Positions 42,315 through 52,381 of a stretch of DNA of 64,000 nucleotides are shown one piece after another. Every line of letters begins with the position of its first letter. Position 1 is the first letter of the stretch. The notes below the pieces were generated by a model. It had not been told where the DNA came from and made no database searches. It saw only the letters and a program-made list of their open reading frames with translations. Source of the DNA: Phytophthora hibernalis (lineage: Eukaryota; Oomycota; Peronosporomycetes; Peronosporales; Peronosporaceae); contig JAAKBF010000159.1 of NCBI GenBank assembly GCA_012656075.1, positions 1,116,001 to 1,180,000 on the forward strand, written 5' to 3'. The position numbers were made by a program, and so were the translations under genes.

Positions 42315-43238
42315 TGTGGTGTTGGAATTCACAGAAAACGTCGTTAGTTCGGCTTCCACGCAACAGCACAACAATTCGCCGAGTCAGGTCGGCGATGTTG
42401 GGCTTGCGCAGGGTTCCTGTTGGTTCCCTTTGCGGTTCGCCCCAGCCGGGGTTCAGTTGAGTGTTGTTCCCAACAAGTTACAAGCTCCAAACTCTCCAGA
42501 GACTCGCCTGAGCTGGGCAGTCTCCGTGCAAAACCCAGTGCACTCCACCAAATGATGGACGGCAGCGCGCGAGCGCGTTTGCCGGTCACCAAGCGCAGAC
42601 TATGCCCAGCTAAAGGTTACGGTGTCATGGGTTGTGTAGACCCACCGGCTCGTCGATTCGACGAGACTTGTTTTCGCTTGGTAGCGAGAAGTGCCCACCC
42701 CGGGCCGACCTTGATCTCTTGGCGCTACCCTACAAGCTATGCCTCTTCAGGAACGACGGCAGACATAATCCAACCCACGCAGGGACTTACCGGGAAAGTG
42801 TACGCTGTTCTTGGGCTTAGAAGATTCTGCTCTGATTGTTATCTCTATACCTTCGGAGAGCCCCTTCGGGCTCTTTCCTATGGTCTTCTATCGGTCCTAT
42901 ACGAATATCTAATGAAATGGAGTCGTTACATATCTCCCTGCGACACTTCACTCAGCTTCGTCCCTTGGTGTCGAGCTGTTTCTTGCGACTCTTCGCCCAG
43001 ATCCTGATTTATCCCCTCAGTTGGTATATCTTCCTTCGAGGCATATTCTCGCCAAGTTGACTTTCGCCGAGTCCAACTTTCGCCGAGTCCAACTTTCGCC
43101 GAGTCCAACTTTCGCCGAGTCCAACTTTCGCCGAGTAGATTATCACCGAGTCCGTCCATCGCTGTGTCCGTCCTTCTCTGAGTCCAGCTTAAGCATCCCT
43201 GGTGTAGGGTCACCAAAACTGGATTTCCCTACACCACA
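42315..43238 (-). repeat. 5' LTR of gypsy element 2
   Basis: 924 bp, TGTGGTGTT...CCTACACCACA on the plus strand. It is 20 bp longer than the 3' LTR. The differences include one more 16-bp repeat unit, an insertion near 42640-42655 and a missing 11-bp piece near 42728. It carries the element promoter on the minus strand. Confidence 0.9.
43067..43150. repeat. 16-bp tandem repeats in 5' LTR
   Basis: Four full copies of TTTCGCCGAGTCCAAC and degenerate ends, one copy more than in the 3' LTR. Confidence 0.85.
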
Positions 43239-43243
43239 CCGCC
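43239..43243. repeat. target-site duplication CCGCC (right)
   Basis: CCGCC directly follows the right LTR and matches 31396-31400. Together they prove a single integration event into the LINE. Confidence 0.85.
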
Positions 43244-44270
43244 CCTCTAGTCCGCATCTCCGCTATCAATTCCTCCTGGGTCCTTTCTGGTTGTCCCGTC
43301 CTAATCGGGTAGTGGACTCGCGAGAGCTGCGTCTTTTGATTCCTTTTCCGGTGGTGCACGTGCAATGTCACCTCCTGGTGATCGGAGCTGACGATACCCA
43401 CCCATTGCACCGGATCTCCTCAATCGGCCGGACGTAAAATCTGTATATCCGACTGGCCACTTGTCCTGCCCAGTATGAGAAGTGGTCGCGTTGGTCCCAT
43501 AAGACATCGTCCGCCGGGTGCTCCACGAGGAGCTGCGCATCCACTAAGTACTTGGTTCGCATGAATCTCCCCAGCGCCGGGCTTTCTGGCCGGCCTGATG
43601 CCCGGTCTCCTAGTCGATCTAAATGTGGGTCCTGTACGCAGTTAAAGTCGCCCCCTACGACCGTTGGAGATTCCGCTTTACATGCAGCTGCTAACTCTTG
43701 AAAAACTCCTCTCGGTCCGTCCTGAGATTTGGTTAATGATGACTGCTCCCTCCCGACCACGCAGACCTAATCTCCTGGTAGTCGTTGCGAGGATTGACAA
43801 GGGTTTGATGTCTTGCGCCGCCTCCGGTGGCAATAAGATGGCAACTCCACCGGTCCTTTCCGCTCCGATGCTCCAAAAGGTCAACTGCTGGATGTCAGGG
43901 TTGTGCTCCACGCCCCAGATCCGACGCCACCGTTGCTCCAGTTCATCTACTTCTTGCTGAGAAACTACATGGGTCTCTTGGATGCACCACATATCAGGAC
44001 ACTGTCTGAGTGGTGTACTTCTTCATGCTGCCATCCAGTGCTCCCTCGTGTCTTGTCGGAATCCACTGACATTCTGGGTGATGATTCGCCAATTTTCTCG
44101 TGGGTCCTGTGGCATTTCCTTCTCGTGCGAGTCGGATCGCATATGTAAGCGATCTTGTATGAGTAGCCCGAAGGCGTCCGCCGATTCGACTGCCTGAGGT
44201 TCTGAAGTCGTCGGGAAGGACAACACGTCGTTGCTCTTAGTATTCTGTTATCTTCTCCACTGGTTGGCTG
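43244..44270 (-). pseudogene. LINE AP endonuclease domain (start of ORF2)
   Basis: 44226-44023 ends with WRIITQNVSGFRQDTREHW (the TQNVxG start of APE-type nucleases). 43992-43678 has MWCIQETHVVSQQEVDEL (the QETH block with catalytic E). 43760-43368 has VVGGDFNCVQDPHLDRLG (GDFN, catalytic D/N), then ASRIYRFYV, the equivalent of SRIDRF. 43410-43210 adds VGIVSSDHQEVTLHVH, the SDH block. This enzyme nicks target DNA for target-primed reverse transcription. Frame changes occur near 44000, 43700 and 43400. The frame runs into the gypsy insertion at 43243. Confidence 0.8.
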
Positions 44271-44299
44271 CTCGAAAGCCTCAGCGAAGAAGCGCGCAA

Positions 44300-45232
44300 T
44301 CAACAGCCAATTGGCTTGATGATTTTGCGTGTAGTACATCGTCCGTACGTGAGGTTGGCTTTCAGGAGATGCATGTGCATCGTGAGGCGTTCCGGGCCCC
44401 ACGGAATTCCTTCTCCTTCTCCCAACAGTTCCTGAATTTCGGCATCAAAAATCATCGCACACAATAGATGCTGACCAGGCATTACTCTGCGATGAGGGTC
44501 GCACAGCCTCAGCATAGCGTCATTTGCGTACTTAAGAGTTCGGAGCTTTCTCCAGTCGTCCGAAATATCAACCTAGGGCGCTAGCTGGGAATACGATGAG
44601 TTATGCTCCGTCGCAGTGATCCACGTGTTTAACCAGTGCCGGGTCGTTGTTGACCTTGTTCGGGTCACGTACGCCCTTAACCCTGCTTGAAGACACTCGA
44701 CTCTCCAGATTCTTGTCCACCTTACGATGACCGAGTTGTCAAAGCAATTTAGAATTTCGCCCGGGTACTGAAAAGTCTGCACTTGGAGGAGCAGCGTCCT
44801 GGGTTCATATTGAGCGGCTGTCTCCCACTCGTGAGTAGAGCTGAGTGCCTGCGGCAAACGCATTCTTGCATTCGGTGGCCATCTCTCGCCTAAATGATCC
44901 CATTCTCGTTGACATATATCTGAAGCGGGTCGGTGATCACACTCTGAGAAGCTCAAGCGCTTGGTGACCGCGTCCGTTTTGCCTTTCTTGAGAACCGCTT
45001 TGTTGTGGACATTCCTCTGTGTTGCCCCTATTTGTTCCCGGTCGTCTGGTGCTGGTACGTGTGGACGTTTGCGCGGAGGGGCTGGTGGAGGTGTCCGTAT
45101 TGTAGCTTGCTCCATCGAGTCATGAGAGTCTTCCGGGGCTCCGCTGCTGTCACAATCCTCGTCTGGAGGTGTGGCGCTGTATTCCTGACTCTGACTGTCC
45201 TTGAGCTCTCCTTTCGGACCAGCCCTCTCCAC
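44300..45232 (-). pseudogene. LINE linker region, no recognised domain
   Basis: 45232-44573 is Pro/Asp/Lys-rich (TPPPAPPRKRPHVPAPDDRE) and then helical, with EWDHLGERWPPNARMRL. 44515-44300 has RLCDPHRRVMPGQHLLC and WGPERLTMHMHLLKANL. It joins the OTU-like segment to the endonuclease. It could hold the end of ORF1 and the start of ORF2. No function is assigned. Confidence 0.4.
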
Positions 45233-45573
45233 TGCTTCGCTGGTGCTCCTCCTCTTGGGACGGTGGAACTTGTTTTATTAAGTCATTTTGATCTGCCAGT
45301 GACAGGTTGGTAGTGCAGCGCACGAGAAACGATATTAACTCGTGATGCTTGGCGGGATCGGCCACACACAAGATCGCCTGCAGTTCCCGCTTCAATTCGT
45401 GGTGAATCGTGAAACCTTGGATTCTGCTTTTCAGAAGCTACACGTCCCCATCCCAGTCATCAGGGTCCCAGGGTTCCTCCATGGATTCATCCCCGTTCGG
45501 GGACCTCATTTCGGTCTGCTTTGCCTTGCGCGTTCCTGACCTGCTCACTCTCTTCCTTTCGCCCCTAGTCATT

Positions 45574-46230
45574 TTAGATAGTGTCCGATCCCGCGTCCGT
45601 CGTCAGGTCCGGTATTGATACCTGCGCCCAGACATGAACATAGGCAGAGTAATGAAGTCCCCAGTAGTGAAGTACCAATGGGGATGACGCTAGTTGCTCG
45701 ATTTTTGCCGCCCTGATTTCGTCGACGCAGTCTAGGATGGTTATCTGGAATTCCTTGTACGTTGTCACAGTTTTCCGGTTTTTGACTATTGTTTCAGCCA
45801 TATACTTCCGGCACTCACATTTGGCGTCGTCATTGAACGATTGCGCGAGTACGTAGATCGGTCGCCGCAGAAATACGGCCGCCATTCCCAGCCTATCGTT
45901 GCTGCCCCATGTTTCCTCGCTTCCTAGAGCTTCTCTCCTGGCTGACTCTCAGCGTAGTCCTTCAAGAACCATCCCACTTGAGTCAGCGACTCTTTGCGGG
46001 TCATTTCCGGCCACCCGCGATGCACATTCTGAAGCAGCTATTCTCGTAATAAGTGAGATAATTGTTCTTCGAGGTTTAGCGAGCCAGCAGCCTGAATACC
46101 CGTTTGAGGGTTTCTGTCAGTTTTTCGAGCCTGTTGTTCGGCCCCTCAAGGGCTTCTCCTGCCGCCGACTGCACTATCGTCATCGCCATGCAATTCCCTG
46201 TTGCTGGAGTCGTGACTTCTTTCAAACCGA
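45574..46230 (-). pseudogene. OTU-like cysteine protease segment of LINE
   Basis: Read across frames, this segment resembles an OTU-family cysteine protease. TGNCMAMTIVQSA (about 46190) matches the DGNCLFRA nucleophile block, with Thr in place of Asp. A middle helix, GWFLKDYAESQPGEKL, follows. Then comes ETWGSNDRLGMAAVFLRRPI with YVLAQSF (the WGG-x-E-L...L-x-R-P-I region). The end is PLVLHYWGLHYSAYVHV, where the HYSA histidine fits the catalytic H. OTU proteases cleave ubiquitin-like chains or act as polyprotein proteases. Here it lies between the CCHC-bearing ORF1 and the endonuclease. Frame changes occur near 46070 and 45920. The call rests on motif order only. Confidence 0.45.
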
Positions 46231-46359
46231 GCTGCTTCTCAATGTCCAGAAACCCCGCAGCTCGTCCATACTGATCGTTCTCATCGGGAGTGTCAACCCT
46301 CCTGTCCTCCCTTCCTCAAGCTGCCGCTGAAATGCCCGCCGATGACGCGTCTGTTTCGT

Positions 46360-46860
46360 CAGGATTGTTGAGTTCGTGGACACCGGTACCTGCCCACGTG
46401 CTTTCCCCTCTGCTTCCTTGCTTGCTTCTCATCCGTCAGCCGCACCGGTATCTTCGTCGTGTAGCCCGATTTAGTCTCCTTCGTTAAGTCATTCAGGTCT
46501 GGTTCATCGTCCGGAGTGGGTGTGTCCGTTGTCGTGGCGGTCGACTCCGTTGGGGATTCGTCCTCCCCTTGACTTGTGGACCTCAACACTGTGGCGCCCC
46601 CGTTCTCCATTTTTGCTTTTGCTGCACGAGATCCTCTGAGTAGCCAGCCACGGTCTTGGCTCTTGTGGTGCTGGTTCCGGCTGCGACTCTCGGTGGTGCG
46701 CTCCTTCCTCTATATCCACCGGCGCGAACCTCGCGTCCTGCTGCTTCCCCAGCCTGTTCCCCGCTGCGGCTCCCGGAGTTGCTCCATGAGGTCGTACCGC
46801 TTCATCTGCCGCTGCTTCCGCGGTCTGCTGCAGGCGTAGCCGGTCTATTGCGGCTGCTTT
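46360..46860 (-). pseudogene. LINE linker downstream of CCHC knuckle
   Basis: The frames 46719-46504 and 46610-46359 are low-complexity and charged (TSQGEDESPTESTATTTD and DDEPDLNDLTKETKSGYTTK). They look like a disordered linker between the knuckle and the OTU-like segment. No domain. Confidence 0.35.
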
Positions 46861-46875
46861 GATTTCCTCGAGACT

Positions 46876-48340
46876 TCAGAATGGGCGTGCTAAGTCTTCT
46901 AGGGCTGACACGTCCGCCCCGGAGACTACTATACCTCCAGGACCTTGTAACTCCTCGTCAGTATAACGACACCTGGCTATAGTATGCCCGATATTGCCGC
47001 ATTGTAGGCATTGCAGCCTTTGGCCGACATTGGGGTGCTTGATAACGATCATCGTCCCAAACCACAGCATCCTAACAAATCTGTGGAGAAATGTCGCACA
47101 TCCTGCCAACTTGAACGTCACCTGCCAGACTGTTGAAGTGCGCGAATCCGGCGTGCAGTGCACGTGTTCATATCCTCAAACTCTGTCGGAATCTTTGAAT
47201 GGAGGTATGCTGCAAGCTTTCCTATCTCGTTGAATCTCGTGAGGTTCCGGAGTTGAATGACGTATTCCGCTTGACGTCGTCGCTGGGTCCCATCCGGTCC
47301 CTTCTGGCGGTCCCAAACAGACCCCACCTGAGGTTCGTGTATATTTTGAACCTGGTGGTTCACTCCCTTGAACGGTACTCTAACCGCTTGGTGCTTCCTG
47401 GCCGTGTCCCTGGTGAAGATGAAGAAATGGACGGATATGGTTACTTTGTCGTAGCTGATGATCTTGGTCTGTTGAAGCATCGGGTGCAACTCGGTTATAT
47501 TGACTTGGACGAGCTCTGCTGAGACGAGGATTATTCCCCGTATCCCGATGGTGGTCTGCTGGCTCACTCGAATGGCGTGGCTACGTTGGAGGTTCATGAC
47601 GAGCTCCCCCACTTGAGCTTGGATTGTGGCGTATAGCTGGAAGCGTACTCGGCCATTTAGCAGTGTCCGTAAGAAGTTAGGAAATTGTCTGCACACTATC
47701 GACCCCTCTGTTAATCCTCCAACGAATGGCCATTTGTCGTCAGAGCAATTTCGTAGCTGTCCCCCGGAGGACGATACCTGACTATCGACACAGAGTTTCT
47801 TGAGTCTCTGCTGCAACTCCGCTGAGTATTTGGCTGGGTTAAACATGATATTCACGTAGTCCGGGTGGGATTGGTCACCTGCCTCATCCTGTGGACCCGC
47901 CTTTCCGTGTCGCCCATTGTGTAAGCACTGGTGCCCGGTCCCATTTCACCCGACTGGTTAGTTTCCTGACGATCTCCTTGAATGCCCATCCCGTTTGGAA
48001 TAAGTCCTTGGTTATTTCCATCATTATGTTATGCCATGTTTCATACCCGTTGCCTCCTTTGATACAAGCTTGTTCGAAGAGTTGTAGAAGACCGTTGGCT
48101 TCTGCAACCGTTAATTTCGGGTACCTCTGCCTGTTCATTGGTAGTGCCTCCTTGCGGACCTGTACCTGGTCGAATTCTCTGGCGTACAACTCCCGGATGG
48201 TCGCTCTCCACGCATCCAGGTGCCCCGTATGCGGAGCTGCCGTCATTTTCTCCACCAATGCCGCGAATAACTCCTGAGCTGAAACCCCTGCTCCAGTTGC
48301 TGCTCTACGACTGGAGTTGTGCTCTTTTTACTCAACTGAG
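46876..48340 (-). pseudogene. LINE ORF1 (gag-like) with CCHC zinc knuckle
   Basis: 48258-47884 has HLDAWRATIRELYAREFDQV and LTVAEANGLLQLFEQACIKG. 47855-47118 is a long intact frame with NPAKYSAELQQRLKKLCVDS, MNLQRSHAIRVSQQTTIGI and RNLTRFNEIGKLAAYLHSKI. 47163-46876 has the knuckle CLQCGNIGHTIARC. ORF1 proteins of LINEs coat the RNA and carry CCHC knuckles in many plant and protist L1-type elements. The upstream start was not fixed; coding-like sequence runs to about 48330. Frame changes lie near 47880 and 47130. Confidence 0.6.
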
Positions 48341-48464
48341 CACCCGGTGTGTCCTCTGCGCCGCAGATTGAAGAGTGGGTGTGGGAGAAAGGAATTTGGA
48401 GTGGAGGTAAAGGGTACATGTATGGATTAGAGGGGTATGTACATGTAGTAGGGTATTAATATTT

Positions 48465-48600
48465 CCCCGATGTCGACCCGCCAGCACGGACCTTTCCCAC
48501 AAAGTGGACCCACGCCGACAAAATTTAGGTGGCACCCACTACGCCAGTCACAAACCAAAAATACGAGCAGCTTGGAGACGACGAGGTCAATACGGCAACG
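48465..48600. repeat. left copy of imperfect inverted repeat
   Basis: The sequence from GATGTCGACCCGCCAGCAC through the segment reading TNQKYEQLG recurs as its reverse complement at 49240-49385. Similarity is about 90%. The other copy has a tandem-duplicated AGGTGGACCTTTCCCC piece. Confidence 0.8.
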
Positions 48601-48723
48601 ATGGTCAGCTCTAGCCGTCATGCCATCGCTTTTTACTTTCATATATATTTCATAGACACATCAAATTGTAGCAAGATTTCAAGAGCCCAAGATCGATACT
48701 ACCCATTGCTTCATTCATAAAGC

Positions 48724-49260
48724 TTAGGTCTTAATTTTCATCAGGTGAACCAATTTTCCGTAGCCGTCGAATCGGTACTCGTTGCAGTCGTACATGTACC
48801 GGTATCCCTTGCCATCGTGAGGGTCCTCGTTGCCGCCGCCGTACGGGTACTCGCTGTTCATGTCTTTGTTGCCATCGTACGGGTACGCCTTGCCGCCGCA
48901 GACCGGAAGCCCCCGCGCCACGCGTTCCTTGTTCACGGAGGCCGATAGTTGCGTTTGATCCTACTGGGAGAAGCTTGGGTCGTAGCTGCAGGTACCTTGG
49001 TTGTAGATGATGGTGTTTTGGTTGCAGCTGCTGGTGTCTTGCTCAGTGGCAGCAGGGGCTGTGGACGATGAGGTAGCGCAGGACTCAGGGCTGCCGCCGC
49101 CAAAATTCTGGGTCCAGTAGTGCTTGTACGGACTGCTGGCGTTGTAGGCGCAGCCTTCTCCGAAAATTTTGAACCCTCACTTCAGGGTGTTCTTTTTGTG
49201 ACCCACTGAGTTCATCAACGCATTCATCTCCGCCGCCACACCGTTCTTCTCCCAGCTGCT
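48724..49260 (-). pseudogene. CAP/PR-1-like secreted protein fragment
   Basis: The minus-strand reading 49250-48960 gives AAEMNALMNSVGHKKNTL, the CAP box equivalent to W/MNSxGHxxNL. A shift and stop follow, then FGEGCAYNASSPYKHYWTQN with FGGG. That is the C-terminal CAP block ending in YWTQxFG, followed by a Thr/Ser/Cys-rich tail to a TAG at 48962. Downstream, 48936-48724 has LSASVNKERVARGLPVCGGK, which resembles a CAP N-terminus, followed by a Tyr/Gly/Asp-rich stretch. CAP proteins are secreted sterol- or lipid-binding proteins, common in oomycetes. The gene is rearranged and lacks its signal peptide here. Confidence 0.5.
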
Positions 49261-49390
49261 CGTATTTTTGGTTTGTGACTGGCGTAGTGTGTGCCACCTA
49301 AATTTTGTTGGCGTGGGTCCACTTTGGGGAAAGGTCCACCTCTGGGGAAATTGGTGCTGGCGGGTCCACATCGGGAAATGCCCTATGAAG
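49180..49390. repeat. right copy of imperfect inverted repeat
   Basis: Reverse complement of 48465-48600 with an extra 20-bp duplicated piece, continuing into the CAP-box sequence. This copy carries the longer and probably original arrangement. Confidence 0.75.
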
Positions 49391-49700
49391 TACTGAGAGA
49401 ATGGGTACAGTCTCAGGAGCTGACGTTTCGGACGGTTTTACCGGTACTACCTCCACCTCTACGAAAAGGAGACGGTTTTATCGGTACTACAGTCTCCTCT
49501 CCCGAATCTCGGAAATGAAACTACGATCTCCAGAGATCCACCTCCTTGCTGTGATCTGCCGTTTCAGTTGCCCACCCCGCACTCACGAAAAGCGCAAAAT
49601 CTCCTTGAGTCTCCCTTTGTGAGTGGTTGAAAAGGTGAGAGCTCAAGAATTTTATAAGGACGATCTTGCATCCGAAAAGTCGCTAAAACTGAAGCTGACG
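49391..49700. other. spacer before hAT fragment
   Basis: No gene. A direct repeat, GACGGTTTTACCGGTACTAC / GACGGTTTTATCGGTACTAC, occurs at about 49431 and 49471. No terminal repeat of the hAT element was found here. Confidence 0.4.
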
Positions 49701-52275
49701 AGTCGTAAAAATGTCTGCAGATACTGCGTCATTGCGTGCCGAGAGCCTGCCGATGGTGGTTACGCCTTTCACACGCCAAGACGATCGTTGAGCTAGCGGG
49801 CTGCATTGGAGAAGTTGGTGGTCGTAGAGATAGCTGGGGTGTGGCCGGGCTTTGGGAAAGGATGGCGGTGCCTTCCTCATCACTAAGCATTTCATGTTCT
49901 CCCAGCAACCTCTCCACCACCCACCACCACGATCGCCGTCACTTTGCCACCAGATGCACCCGATCCCGCCAAGCATTCGAGACGCGATCAATGCGTTCGA
50001 ACCGCCTGATGGAGTTATTGTTGTACCTCCACGTCGGAACGAAAAGTCCGACAACTTTGGGTATGGCGTTCGTCTCACCAAAGCACCTGATGACTCATCG
50101 GAAGAGCCTGATGTTTCAACGCTGGTGATTTGGATGTGCTTGGCTGGCGAAGTTTGCCGTGGGGAGATGTATCGTTTCCAATATCGACGAGGAAAACTTC
50201 AGCAGCCACAAAGCATCTCAAGAAGGCTCACGATGTAACCTCGGAGAGAACCAAAGTGGTCCAAGTGCGTCGACGGCCCCGTAAAGAGGAACTCGACCGT
50301 GTTCGCGTCTCGCAGATGTATCGTGAAGAACCACGCCGGATTTACGTCTTAATGGAGACCTTGCGCGTTGTGAATAACAACCTCCCGTATCGCCTAGGCG
50401 AGTACGAAGAATCGATCGTCGTCCGTGAACTCGTCTTTAAGGATGCCACCCAGGCAATAATCAATTCGAAGGTTATATGCAACTCGATCGTGGAGCTGTA
50501 CGCGTCGACAAGAAGGGTACTGGAAGAGATCCTTCGGTTGAATCCTATTGGTACAGCTCCAACATTTACCGCTGTCGCTGATTTTGGAGCTTGAAGGTAC
50601 AAGGCGACAAGTATATCGAGATACTCTTGTACATGATCGACGACAACTACCAATTCAAGTCAATACTGCTGGGCACGCGTCACTTTGTGCCTAGCTGTGG
50701 GGAGCGTGAGCGTGGTATCCGGGGTCCGTTTCGGCGGTGGAACCTAGAAATTTTGGATTGACGACGCGAGACTTGTTCGGTGCTACATCGGACGGAGAGT
50801 CCGATGTAAAATGGATGATGACGGGCGGTCTCAATCTGAACTGGCAGTGGTGTATCCCTCATATGACCAACGCAGCTACAAAAGTTGCATGCGGGATGGT
50901 TGACAATGCCGCCAAGTCGAAAATCTCAGTAATGACTGACTTGATTCGCTGTATCGTGAAAACAATCTACACTGTCAAGTACGTCGAAGTTATGTGGTCG
51001 CTGTTTGAAGAGCATGTCTTTATGGTAAGAGTAGCAAGTCACCCCACCAACTGCTGTATTACCGTGCTTATTACCGTTTCCTTGGCCTCACGCGGGTGGT
51101 CAAGCAAATTCTGGACCTGTGGGAGCCTTTAGTGTCATGGTACCCAGAGCGCCTGGATATAGCTCGAAGACAAAACCTCATTCTACCTGCGGGGTTCCCG
51201 CTTGAGAGAGATTATCAAAATCTCACTCAAATTTTGTCACTCGTCCAACCAATAACGCTGGTGGACATCAAGAGTCAGGGCGAAAGCGCGAATCAAGTCG
51301 ACGTCCTGTTGACTTTATACAAGTTACGCATCACGGTGTTGGATTGCTAGAAAGAATTGCGGGACTATCGCTCTTGTGTGACTTGGCGTATGGCGTTCGG
51401 ACCGGAGGACCTGACTCTACTGGCCTCTAACACTCGTACGCTGCTTCATGAAGCATTTCACAAGAGGTTCTTCTCGCGCTACACGGACAGCAAAAAGATG
51501 AACAATTGCTCATTTGTACTTGAGATGCAGCTTTTCCTGCATCCCAATTTGAATAGTTTCAATGGATTTCTTAAACGAATTGTACAGCCTTGCAATGCTA
51601 ATAAAAATGGCACTGCTACTACTGCTGGAGAACGCCACTTCGTCAAGATTAAAAAACGATCTACGATAAAGTGAGGTCGCTGTTAGTGGTAACGACTCAA
51701 GAAGCCCCCACGCCAGTTAGGGTGGAAGATCCCCACCCGCGCCCCCAACACTCTTTTCTGAGGATTTGATGGATCTCTTTGGTGACATCACCAAGGACAA
51801 TCGCGTTGAGCCTGGGTCCACCCCGATATGAATGCTACTCGGATTGATGAAGAGCTTGAGATGTGGGAGGGAACACACAATCAAACAAACGGCAGTCACC
51901 CTGAGACTATCCTATAATTCTGAAAACGCCAAGCAGAAAGCGGCACATACAAGTTTTTACCGCTAGTGGCGCGCATTTTGTTCGCTATTCCGTCTTCACC
52001 CGCCCAAATTGAGCGCGATATTGGCACTGCCGGACGACTGGTTACTCGGGTCCATTGCACCTCACAACGTCGATATGTCAGCATTTTTGAACTGCAACAG
52101 GCAGTTTGTTGATGTGACGCAGTGCCCAAAGATTCGAGAGAGAGACATCGATATGTACATTCCATCGAATGTCAAGGTTGGGTTAGAAGAAGACAATCCA
52201 GAGGGATTGAACTTACTGAGCGGTTTCTTTTCCACGAAGAGCAACTCTGACGATGATGAAGCTAAAACATAGCAG
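49700..52275 (+). pseudogene. hAT-family transposase, frame-broken
   Basis: A BED-type start is suggested by VIWMCLAGEVCRGEMYRF (49852-50238) and, in another frame, TKHLKKAHD (50200). 50330-50594 is helical. 50737-51010 has DLFGATSDGESDVKWMM, LNWQWCIPHMTNAATKVACG and SVMTDLIRCIVKTIY, the hAT RNase H-fold core with catalytic acidic residues. 51090-51670 holds the all-helical insertion. 51900-52060 reads AESGTYKFLPLVARIL, then PSSPAQIERDIGTAGRLVT, the hAT C-terminal dimerisation domain. It would move DNA by cut-and-paste. At least six frame changes and stops make it inactive. Terminal repeats were not found. Confidence 0.75.
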
Positions 52276-52381
52276 TTCCAATGTACACTGATAACAAGCA
52301 CCAGCACTAATACATGAAATCCACGGATATTCAAAGAGTGTTGCTAGTCCTTGGTGATCAATCTAGTCCACCATTGTCTAC

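Larger units (their letters stand above)
31401..43238 (-). mobile_element. complete Ty3/gypsy LTR retrotransposon with antisense extra ORF
   Basis: The 11.8-kb element is bounded by LTRs (31401-32304 and 42315-43238), each with TGT...ACA ends, and by 5-bp CCGCC duplications. On the minus strand it has a PBS (42296-42312), gag, protease, RT, RNase H, integrase and a chromo-like C-terminal region. Between integrase and the 3' LTR is a 1.4-kb region with an ORF on the opposite strand. It lies inside ORF2 of the LINE and is therefore younger. The LTRs differ by a few indels and substitutions, so the insertion is not brand new. Frame breaks are fewer than in element 1. Confidence 0.9.
25550..48340 (-). 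mobile_element. LINE-type non-LTR retrotransposon, interrupted by other elements
   Basis: Minus-strand order: gag-like ORF1 (48340-47118), CCHC knuckle (47163-46876), OTU-like protease segment (about 46230-45574), linker (45232-44300), AP endonuclease (44270-43244), RT (31395-29035) and C-terminal zinc-binding domain (26410-25550). The gypsy element 31401-43238 splits ORF2 between endonuclease and RT. A second retroelement fragment lies at about 26420-28470. Without these insertions the LINE is about 9 kb. The APE-type endonuclease plus RT place it in the L1/Tx1-like group broadly. The 3' tail was not identified. All ORFs carry frame breaks. Confidence 0.75.

Noticed and set aside
43067..43150. 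Regular short repeats resembling a CRISPR array
   Set aside because: Units are contiguous with no unique spacers, lie in an LTR, and the genome is eukaryotic.
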